From JBBQYA01 sp038209155 (GTDB lineage Bacteria; Bacteroidota; Bacteroidia; Sphingobacteriales; Sphingobacteriaceae), in contig JBBQYA010000128.1 of assembly GCA_038209155.1 (NCBI GenBank), forward strand, positions 1 through 5,609: DNA of 5,609 bases. The letters run 5' to 3'. Positions 1 to 5,609 of this stretch are shown piece by piece. The notes beneath the pieces are model-generated. The model was not told where the DNA came from. It was given only the letters and a program-made list of their open reading frames with translations, and did no database searches. Positions within the stretch are counted from its first letter, which is position 1. Every line of letters begins with the position of its first letter. Position numbers and translations under genes: made by a program.

Positions 1-665
1 GTATTTGGAATTTATTGATTGTGAATTATACCCATTTTTATGTAGAGCATGTAAAAGGGCACCATAAAAATGTAGGAACGAGCAAAGATCCCGCAACTGC
101 AAAATATGGTGAAAATATCTATTCTTTTTTATCTAGAACTATAACTGGCCAATTCAAAAGTGCTTTTTCTATTGAATCTGTTCGCTTAAAAAAAATCGGA
201 GGCAATCCATTTTCTTTTTCCAATTTTATTATTCGTGGCCTTATTGCACAAATAATTATTTCTATTGCTCTTTACTTTTTCACAAACGGAACTGTGTTGG
301 CTGCATTTTGGCTTCAATCCATTATGGCAATATGGCTTTTAGAAATTGTTAACTATTTTGAACATTATGGTTTGGTACGAGGTGAAACGGAAAAATTTGG
401 ACCAGAACATTCTTGGCAATCCAATCTCACACCAAGCAGATATACTTTAGTTGAACTTTCTCGTCATTCAGATCATCACATGAAAGCTTCTAAACATTAC
501 CAAACTTTAGTTTCACATGCAGAAAGTCCTCAAATGCCATTAGGGTATTTTGGATCTTATTATTTGGCTTTGATTCCGCCATTATGGTTCAAAGTAATGA
601 ATCCGGTTTTAGAAGATCATTATAAAAAAATGAAAAATCAAACCTTGGTATCTGATAATGGATAA
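1..665 (+). CDS. alkB: AlkB-type alkane 1-monooxygenase, C-terminal part (5' end outside window)
   Basis: This is a membrane-bound non-haem di-iron hydroxylase of the AlkB / fatty-acid desaturase superfamily. Family members oxidise the terminal carbon of medium or long n-alkanes using electrons from rubredoxin. The frame is open from base 3 to the left edge with no stop, so the TTG at 15 is not a real start; about 220 residues remain of a family usually 340-400 long. Counting from that TTG, the visible motifs are the second histidine box EHVKGHH (11-17) followed by a DPATA segment, the AlkB signature NYFEHYGL (113-120), and the third box LSRHSDHH (148-155). The first box (HExxH type) must lie upstream. 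Two hydrophobic stretches, about 70-90 and 92-112, fit transmembrane helices. The third box departs from the typical LQRHSDHHxNPxRxYQ: it reads LSRHSDHHMKASKHYQ, though all histidines are kept. No rubredoxin gene is visible. The family call is firm; the alkane substrate is inferred from the family. Confidence 0.9.
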   Translation, partial: IWNLLIVNYTHFYVEHVKGHHKNVGTSKDPATAKYGENIYSFLSRTITGQFKSAFSIESVRLKKIGGNPFSFSNFIIRGLIAQIIISIALYFFTNGTVLAAFWLQSIMAIWLLEIVNYFEHYGLVRGETEKFGPEHSWQSNLTPSRYTLVELSRHSDHHMKASKHYQTLVSHAESPQMPLGYFGSYYLALIPPLWFKVMNPVLEDHYKKMKNQTLVSDNG

Positions 666-1423
666 ATAACAAATCCACTTTCTGTTTCCTTTACTTTAGA
701 AATTGCCGTTTCATGATCATGATAAAATAAACAAACTTGGTCATGTTCTGAAGCATAAGCACCATATATTTTTCTCAATTCCATGCTTTTTCTTCCATCT
801 AAATCATATTTGGCGACAAAGTTTCTGATCAATTGAGATGCTTCTGGCAATACATCTCCACCAAAAAAACAAGATTTCTCTCCTTCATATAATGTGAAAA
901 CTTGATGAAATTCTGAATGCCCTCCTGATCGTTCAAAACAAATATCATTTTCTATTTTACCTTTTCCATCTACTAACTTTAATAAAGAAGAATTGCCTAA
1001 TTCCTTCAACTTATCTCCGTGGTAGGAAGCTGAATTTCGATTGGAAGCCATTTCAAACTCTGATTTTTGAATAAAATATTCTGCATTAGGGAAGGCCGGA
1101 AAATAATTTCCATTTGATTCCAACATCATTCCACCTGCGTGATCAAAATGCAAATGACTCATGATTACCTTTGTGACTTCTTCAAACGAATAGCCTTTTT
1201 GTCTAATATTTTTATGAATTTGAAGCTCGCCGAATTCATCTTGATATCCTAAACCAGTATCTATAAGAATTAAATCATTTCCTTTTTCGATTAAAAACGG
1301 GCTTACGTCTACAAAAATAGAAGCTTTACGCTCGCTTGCTTTATGAATTTTAGGATCAAAGGGAATAAATTTCTTAGAAATATCTACCGAGTAGGAACCT
1401 TCGTAAAGAGAAAATATTTTCAA
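638..1423 (-). CDS. MBL-fold metallohydrolase (lactonase/glyoxalase II-like superfamily)
   Basis: This is a probable cytoplasmic zinc-dependent hydrolase of the metallo-beta-lactamase fold, 261 residues, with no visible signal peptide. The metal-binding set appears complete: HLHFDHAGG (H90, H92, D94, H95), SGGHS (H169), FFGGD (D190) and a C-terminal YHDH (H235 or H237). An early IDTGLG motif (54-59) is also typical. This order and spacing resemble the N-acyl-homoserine-lactonase/AiiA-like branch, but many proteins of unknown substrate share the pattern, so no substrate is assigned. The start appears to be TTG. There is no in-frame ATG in the first 80 residues, and the frame upstream runs only to a stop at 1463-1465 without ATG or GTG. 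Starting at MKIFSLYEG gives an N-terminus that looks natural for the family. The 3' end overlaps the convergent alkB gene by 28 bp, and the 5' end is divergent from recJ. Confidence 0.88.
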   Translation of the reverse strand: MKIFSLYEGSYSVDISKKFIPFDPKIHKASERKASIFVDVSPFLIEKGNDLILIDTGLGYQDEFGELQIHKNIRQKGYSFEEVTKVIMSHLHFDHAGGMMLESNGNYFPAFPNAEYFIQKSEFEMASNRNSASYHGDKLKELGNSSLLKLVDGKGKIENDICFERSGGHSEFHQVFTLYEGEKSCFFGGDVLPEASQLIRNFVAKYDLDGRKSMELRKIYGAYASEHDQVCLFYHDHETAISKVKETESGFVIYPLSDTKV

Positions 1424-1496
1424 AATTATTGAGTTTAAACAAATGGATTTTATTTTGGCAAATTACTACATTTACCCATTGAAAAAGGAAGAAGCT
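1424..1496. promoter_or_regulatory. Divergent intergenic region between the hydrolase gene and recJ
   Basis: These 73 AT-rich bases separate two divergent genes, so promoters for both should lie here or slightly inside the coding ends. On the + strand, TACATTTA at 1467-1474 matches seven of eight positions of the Bacteroidota -7 element TAnnTTTG and would put transcription start just before the ATG at 1497. No TTTG-type -33 element sits at the proper spacing, so this is only a weak candidate. No convincing promoter was found for the hydrolase gene. No operator-like palindrome was seen. Confidence 0.3.
1486..1491 (+). promoter_or_regulatory. Shine-Dalgarno-like site supporting the recJ start at 1497
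   Basis: AGGAAG lies seven bases or so before the ATG at 1497, at good spacing for a ribosome binding site. The ATG at 1443 has no such sequence before it. Bacteroidota often do without Shine-Dalgarno sites, so this supports the choice of start but does not prove it. Confidence 0.45.
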
Positions 1497-3209
1497 ATGG
1501 AAAAAAGGTGGGTAGAATTTGAAAATATACCAAAAGAAATTGTCGAGAAATTAAGTGGTGAATTAACCATTGATCATGCGCTTGCTTCTGTTTTAGTGCA
1601 AAGAGGTATAAAAAATTTCGCGGAAGCTAAATCATTTTTCAGACCAGAATTGGATGATTTACATGATCCTTTTTTGATGAAGGACATGGAAAAAGCAGTT
1701 GAAAGAATTTCATTCGCAATCATAAATCAAGAAAAAATTCTGATTTATGGAGATTATGATGTTGATGGAACCACGTCGGTGACTCTTATGTTCAAATTTT
1801 TGAGCAAGTTCACCAATCAAATAGCTTTTTATTTACCCGATAGATATAAAGAAGGCTATGGAATTTCTGATTTGTCGATTGATTTTGCCATTAAAGAAAA
1901 TTTTAAATTGGTAATAGCTTTAGATTGTGGCATTAAAGCCAATGATAAAATAGCAAAAGCTAATCTTAACCATATAGATTTCATTATTTGCGACCATCAT
2001 AATCCTGGCGGTAAATTACCAGAAGCTTTAGCGGTTCTAGATCCAAAAAGGTTGGATTGTGGATATCCTTATAAAGAATTATCTGGCTGTGGCGTAGGTT
2101 TCAAGCTTATGCAAGCTTACCTTATTTACCATGATATGCCTTTAGAAATTTCCTATGACTTTTTAGATTTAGTGGCAGTAAGTATTGCATCAGACATCGT
2201 TCCATTGACAGGAGAAAACAGAACTCTTGCATATTATGGAATGAAAAAAATTAACGAAAATCCAATACCTGGTTTCAAAGCCCTATTAAAATCCAATACC
2301 TTTAAAACCGATTTTAATATAACTGATGTAGTATTTATTATTGGGCCAAGAATAAATGCCGCTGGCAGAATGGATGACGCCAGACTTGCAGTAGATTTAT
2401 TACTTACTGAAAACGAAATAGATGCAATGGAAAAAGCAAAACTCATTCAGGTAAAAAATCAAGACAGAAAAGATTTTGATACAGCAATAACTTTAGAAGC
2501 ATTAGCAGAATTTGACGAAAACATTGAACTTCAAAATCGAAAATCTACCGTTTTGTTTAATCCAAATTGGCATAAAGGGGTAATAGGAATTGTGGCTTCA
2601 AGAGTAATTGAAAAACACTATCGCCCAACTATTATTCTTACTCAATCCAATGGAGTTGCTACGGGTTCTGCACGTTCCGTTCATGGTTTTGATTTGTATG
2701 AAGCAATTGAAAAATGCGAGAGCAATCTCTTACAATATGGTGGTCACATGCACGCAGCAGGACTTACATTGGAAGTAAATAAAATAGAATCTTTTATACA
2801 GCAATTTGAAAAAGTGGTTTCAGAATCAATATTGGAAGAGTCTCTCACACAGAAAATAGCTATTGATCGTTCCATAACTTTTGATCAAATTACTCCAAAA
2901 TTTATTCGAGTGATGAATCAAATGGCACCTTTTGGCCCAGGAAATATGCATTTAGTTTTTTGTACCTCGGCTTTGAAAGTTAAAGGAAATGCCAGTGTGG
3001 TTGGAAGTAAGCATTTGAAATTGGAAGTATTGGATCAAAATTCTATTTCATTTTCTTGTATTGGTTTTAACTTAGGATACTTAGTTGATGATATTAATAA
3101 AGGAGGTTTTTTTAAAATGTGCTATACCATTGAAAAAAACGTTTGGAACAATATTATCAGTAATCAATTGAATATTAAAGATTTGAAAATCGAATCTACA
3201 CAATCTTAA
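1497..3209 (+). CDS. recJ: Single-stranded-DNA-specific exonuclease RecJ
   Basis: RecJ degrades single-stranded DNA 5' to 3' in recombinational, mismatch and base-excision repair and at stalled forks. The 570-residue product from ATG 1497 is close to E. coli RecJ in length. DHH-phosphoesterase motifs run in order: GDYDVDG (85-91), LDCGI (about 142-146), DHH (166-168) and ASD (231-233). They supply the metal-binding aspartates and histidines. GPRINAAGR follows at 283-291. The DHHA1 part shows HKGVIGIVASR (359-369), GSARS (390-394) and GGHMHAAG (415-422). The region after about 440, with APFGPGN, fits the RecJ OB-fold. An in-frame ATG at 1443 would add 18 residues (MDFILANYYIYPLKKEEA) that do not resemble a RecJ N-terminus. 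MEKRW at 1497 does, and it follows an AGGAAG site. lptB begins 19 bp downstream on the same strand, suggesting co-transcription. Confidence 0.96.
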   Translation: MEKRWVEFENIPKEIVEKLSGELTIDHALASVLVQRGIKNFAEAKSFFRPELDDLHDPFLMKDMEKAVERISFAIINQEKILIYGDYDVDGTTSVTLMFKFLSKFTNQIAFYLPDRYKEGYGISDLSIDFAIKENFKLVIALDCGIKANDKIAKANLNHIDFIICDHHNPGGKLPEALAVLDPKRLDCGYPYKELSGCGVGFKLMQAYLIYHDMPLEISYDFLDLVAVSIASDIVPLTGENRTLAYYGMKKINENPIPGFKALLKSNTFKTDFNITDVVFIIGPRINAAGRMDDARLAVDLLLTENEIDAMEKAKLIQVKNQDRKDFDTAITLEALAEFDENIELQNRKSTVLFNPNWHKGVIGIVASRVIEKHYRPTIILTQSNGVATGSARSVHGFDLYEAIEKCESNLLQYGGHMHAAGLTLEVNKIESFIQQFEKVVSESILEESLTQKIAIDRSITFDQITPKFIRVMNQMAPFGPGNMHLVFCTSALKVKGNASVVGSKHLKLEVLDQNSISFSCIGFNLGYLVDDINKGGFFKMCYTIEKNVWNNIISNQLNIKDLKIESTQS

Positions 3210-3228
3210 AATCTATATCTTATATAAA

Positions 3229-3966
3229 ATGCAAATTTTACGTGCAGAGAAACTTGTGAAGACATATAAAAAAAGAACGGTTGTTAATGCTGTTTCTTTT
3301 GAAGTAAAGCAAGGCGAAATTGTAGGTTTATTAGGGCCAAATGGAGCAGGAAAAACCACTTCCTTTTATATGATAGTGGGGTTAATAAAACCGAATGATG
3401 GTCAAATTTTTTTGAATGATGAAAATATAACAGCGCTACCGATGTATAAAAGAGCCCAAAAAGGAATTGGATATTTGGCTCAGGAAGCTTCTATTTTCCG
3501 AAAATTAAGTGTAGAAGATAATATAATGGCAGTTTTGGAAATGACAGACCTAAGCAAAATTGCTCAAAAAGATAAATTAGAAGAATTAATTGCTGAATTC
3601 AGCTTAGGCAGGGTTCGAAAAAATAGAGGAGATTTATTGTCGGGAGGTGAGAGAAGGAGAACAGAAATAGCAAGAGCATTGGCAGTAAGTCCAAATTTTA
3701 TTCTCTTAGATGAGCCTTTTGCTGGAGTAGATCCGATAGCTGTAGAAGAAATTCAAGGCATTGTTTCTAAATTGAAGGATAAAAACATCGGAATTTTAAT
3801 TACCGATCACAACGTTCAAGAAACTTTATCAATTACTGATAGAGCTTATTTATTGTTTGAAGGCTCTATTCTAAAATCTGGGACTGCTATTGAACTTTCA
3901 GAAGACGAACAAGTGCGAAGAGTGTATTTAGGTAAAAACTTTGTACTCAAAACCAAGGTAATTTAA
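3229..3966 (+). CDS. lptB: LPS export ABC transporter ATP-binding protein LptB
   Basis: LptB is the cytoplasmic ATPase that, as a dimer with the membrane proteins LptF and LptG, drives lipopolysaccharide from the inner membrane onto the Lpt bridge to the outer membrane. The 245-residue protein is full length for the family. All ABC motifs are intact: Walker A GPNGAGKTT (36-44), Q-loop Q85 in the segment YLAQEASIFRKLSV, signature LSGGE (137-141), Walker B FILLDEP (157-163) with catalytic E162, D-loop GVDP (166-169) and switch histidine H194 in ITDHN. The Q-loop segment and the sequence DEPFAGVDPIAVEEIQ are characteristic of LptB rather than of the related branched-chain amino acid ATPases. The gene starts 19 bp after recJ, behind an A/T-rich leader without a Shine-Dalgarno sequence. 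LptC, LptF and LptG are not in this window, so the transporter is completed from elsewhere. Confidence 0.96.
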   Translation: MQILRAEKLVKTYKKRTVVNAVSFEVKQGEIVGLLGPNGAGKTTSFYMIVGLIKPNDGQIFLNDENITALPMYKRAQKGIGYLAQEASIFRKLSVEDNIMAVLEMTDLSKIAQKDKLEELIAEFSLGRVRKNRGDLLSGGERRRTEIARALAVSPNFILLDEPFAGVDPIAVEEIQGIVSKLKDKNIGILITDHNVQETLSITDRAYLLFEGSILKSGTAIELSEDEQVRRVYLGKNFVLKTKVI

Positions 3967-4031
3967 TTACTTTCGGAAAATCTTCATTTTTAAACTTTAA
4001 TGCAGGTTTTACAATTTAAGTTTTCTTTCTT
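3967..4031 (+). other. 65-bp spacer between lptB and the GH3 gene
   Basis: This AT-rich spacer contains no convincing hairpin with a T-run, so I see no terminator after lptB. It also holds no clear TTTG/TAnnTTTG promoter pair; TAAACTTT and TACAATTT only loosely resemble the -7 element. The stretch just before the GH3 ATG is T-rich (TTTTCTTTCTT) and lacks a Shine-Dalgarno site. Read-through from lptB into the GH3 gene is the simplest reading. Confidence 0.4.
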
Positions 4032-5540
4032 ATGCCGATAATAAACTCTCTTTTGTCGTGGATTCTAAAAAAGAGAGCTCATCAGACCGAACTTTTTAAA
4101 AAATATCCACTTGAAGTTCAACAAGAATGGCTCTCTAAATTAATAGATACTGCCAAATACACCGAATGGGGGAAAAAATATGACTATGCCAGCATAGAAA
4201 CTGCAAGAGAATTTAAGCAAAGAGTTCCTATTCAGGATTATGATACGTTGAAATTATACATTGAAAGGATGATGCGAGGAGAGCAAAATGTGCTCTGGCC
4301 ATCAGAAATTAAATGGTTTGCAAAATCCTCTGGAACTACATCCGATAAAAGCAAGTTTATTCCAGTAAGCGAAGAAGCATTAGAAGAATGCCATTTCAAA
4401 GGCGGAAAGGATATGCTTTCCATTTACTACAACAATCAGCCAAATTCCCAAATGTTTTCAGGAAAAAGTTTGGTATTAGGAGGAAGTCATCAAGTCAATC
4501 AATTATATAGCGAGTCTTATTATGGAGACTTATCAGCGGTATTAATTAAAAATCTTCCCATTTGGGCAGAATTTCACAGAACCCCTTCCAAAGATATTGC
4601 TTTGATGGACAATTGGGATGAGAAAATAGAAAAAATGGCTCATACCACTATCCAGCAAAACATTACAAGCATTTCTGGAGTACCCACTTGGACGATAGTT
4701 TTGGCGAAAAGAATTCTAGAAATAACTGGAAAATCAAATCTTTTGGAAGTTTGGCCAAATTTGGAAGTCTATTTTCATGGTGCTGTAAATTTTGCTCCCT
4801 ATCGCGAACAATTCAAAAAATTAATACCTAGTGAAAGTATGTATTATTTAGAATTGTACAACGCATCGGAAGGTTTTTTTGGAATTCAAGATCAAACTGG
4901 AATTCCAGAAATGTTGCTTATGTTGGACTATGGGATTTATTACGAATTTCTTCCGATAGAAAACCTTCATGAAGAAAATCCAAAAACCTTAGAATTAAGT
5001 GAAGTGGAATTGAATAAAAATTACGCTTTAATTATTTCTACCAATGCTGGATTATGGCGTTATATGATTGGCGATACTATTAAATTTACTTCTTTACATC
5101 CATTCAGAATTCAAATAACCGGCAGAACCAGGCATTTTATTAATGCTTTCGGCGAAGAATTAATTATTGATAATGCAGAGAAAGCATTGCTTGTAGCTTG
5201 CGAAGAAAATAATGCCTTGGTGAGAGAATATACAGCTGCACCTATTTATTTTTCCGAAAAAAGTAATGGCGGACATGAATGGCTTGTAGAATTTGAAAAA
5301 GAGCCAGAAAATTTGGAAAAATTCATTTCCTCATTAGATGTTGAATTAAAGAAACTAAATTCAGATTATGAAGCTAAAAGATTTAAAAATATGGCTTTAG
5401 CATTACCAATTATGCGAAAAGTTCCTGAAGGTACTTTTTATAATTGGCTGAAATCAAAAGGTAAATTGGGCGGACAACATAAAGTTCCTAGATTGGCAAA
5501 CGATCGAAAATTTATTGAAGAAATTCTCGAACAGATTTAA
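4032..5540 (+). CDS. GH3 family acyl-adenylate-forming enzyme (GH3 auxin-responsive promoter family protein)
   Basis: The 502-residue product belongs to the GH3 branch of the ANL (acyl-CoA synthetase-like) superfamily. Plant members such as JAR1 activate a carboxylic acid with ATP and join it to an amino acid; substrates of bacterial members are not established as far as I know. Visible motifs are the ATP-binding loop SSGTTSDKSKFIP (99-111), YNASEGFFG (276-284, motif 2), RYMIGD (343-348, motif 3), the hinge-region TGRTRHFINAFGEELI (363-378) and the C-terminal GGQHKVPR (480-487), whose lysine corresponds to the conserved lysine of GH3 C-terminal domains. Both N- and C-terminal domains are therefore present and the gene looks intact. 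There is no signal peptide, so a cytoplasmic enzyme is expected. The ATG at 4032 fits the usual bacterial N-terminus (MPIINSLLSWILKKRA). It follows lptB by 65 bp on the same strand, perhaps in one operon, but position alone does not tie it to LPS. 'Auxin-responsive' is inherited from plant nomenclature and should not be read as function. Confidence 0.92.
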   Translation: MPIINSLLSWILKKRAHQTELFKKYPLEVQQEWLSKLIDTAKYTEWGKKYDYASIETAREFKQRVPIQDYDTLKLYIERMMRGEQNVLWPSEIKWFAKSSGTTSDKSKFIPVSEEALEECHFKGGKDMLSIYYNNQPNSQMFSGKSLVLGGSHQVNQLYSESYYGDLSAVLIKNLPIWAEFHRTPSKDIALMDNWDEKIEKMAHTTIQQNITSISGVPTWTIVLAKRILEITGKSNLLEVWPNLEVYFHGAVNFAPYREQFKKLIPSESMYYLELYNASEGFFGIQDQTGIPEMLLMLDYGIYYEFLPIENLHEENPKTLELSEVELNKNYALIISTNAGLWRYMIGDTIKFTSLHPFRIQITGRTRHFINAFGEELIIDNAEKALLVACEENNALVREYTAAPIYFSEKSNGGHEWLVEFEKEPENLEKFISSLDVELKKLNSDYEAKRFKNMALALPIMRKVPEGTFYNWLKSKGKLGGQHKVPRLANDRKFIEEILEQI

Positions 5541-5609
5541 ATTCATTCTACTTTATTTTTTAGCTATTCTGAGGTTCTGAAAATAAATTAATCCTTTTTT
5601 GGTTTTGGA
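5541..5609. other. Non-coding tail at right edge, no clear feature
   Basis: These 69 AT-rich bases follow the GH3 stop codon. They contain no ATG or GTG on the + strand and no stable hairpin followed by a T-run that I could recognise, so no terminator is called. All three - strand frames entering from the right edge meet a stop within the tail, so the 3' end of a convergent gene could lie here, but nothing in the short peptides is recognisable. Confidence 0.4.

Noticed and set aside
2257..2301. 14-bp direct repeat AAAATCCAATACCT at 2257-2270 and 2288-2301
   Set aside because: The copies are 31 bp apart, so they are read in different frames of recJ (encoding ENPIPG and KSNTF). There are no further copies, and chance in AT-rich coding DNA is the simplest explanation.
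2234..2446. 70-codon open frame on the - strand inside recJ
   Set aside because: It lies wholly within the strongly conserved GPRINAAGR region of recJ on the opposite strand, is low-complexity (serine/isoleucine-rich) and resembles no family; a shadow frame.
4238..4423. 61-codon open frame on the - strand inside the GH3 gene
   Set aside because: It is opposite the conserved ATP-loop coding region of the GH3 gene, with no recognisable domain or start signal.
4743..4768. Repeated TTGGAAGT (4743-4750 and 4761-4768) flanking TTTGGCCAAA
   Set aside because: It lies in the GH3 coding frame and encodes LEVWPNLEV; the repeat reflects two similar codon runs and the palindrome is too short to call a site.
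5566..5588. Possible terminator from TTCTGAGGTTCTGAAA
   Set aside because: The sequence is a short tandem repeat (TTCTGAGG, TTCTGAAA) rather than an inverted repeat and forms no stable stem before a T-run.
5541..5609. Possible 3' end of a convergent - strand gene entering from the right edge (for example a frame ending in SEPQNS then stop)
   Set aside because: All three - strand frames end in stops within the tail, the peptides are 6-18 residues, and none is recognisable, so no gene can be supported.

Overview
The window looks like ordinary chromosomal DNA from a member of the Bacteroidota, most likely a Cytophagia-type marine or environmental bacterium. It is clearly AT-rich. Two of the four intact genes have no Shine-Dalgarno sequence in front of them, as is common in this phylum. 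The RecJ, LptB and bacterial GH3 proteins all read like Bacteroidota family members. The phylum call is inference from protein style and base composition; there is no rRNA gene or other marker here.

Layout, left to right: (1) The 3' part of an AlkB-type integral-membrane alkane 1-monooxygenase gene on the + strand, cut by the left window edge. (2) A metallo-beta-lactamase-fold hydrolase gene on the - strand, convergent with alkB and overlapping its 3' end by 28 bp. It appears to start with TTG. (3) A 73-bp divergent intergenic region, then recJ (single-strand-specific 5'-3' exonuclease) on the + strand. Its best start is an ATG at 1497 rather than the more upstream ATG at 1443. (4) lptB, the ATPase of the LPS export ABC transporter, 19 bp after recJ. 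(5) A 65-bp gap, then a full-length GH3-family acyl-adenylate-forming enzyme gene. (6) A 69-bp tail with no convincing feature.

recJ, lptB and the GH3 gene share a strand with short gaps and probably form one transcription unit, though their functions do not make one pathway: recJ acts in DNA repair, lptB in outer-membrane assembly, and the GH3 product is of unknown substrate. The alkB fragment and the hydrolase gene are outside this unit. Gene density is high and no stretch over 300 bases lacks a gene. I found no tRNA, rRNA, CRISPR array, insertion sequence, prophage or attachment site.

I looked for a hidden system and did not find one. The most open biological question is what the bacterial GH3 enzyme does beside the LPS-export ATPase. 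The other observations concern start codons and the overlapping convergent gene ends.
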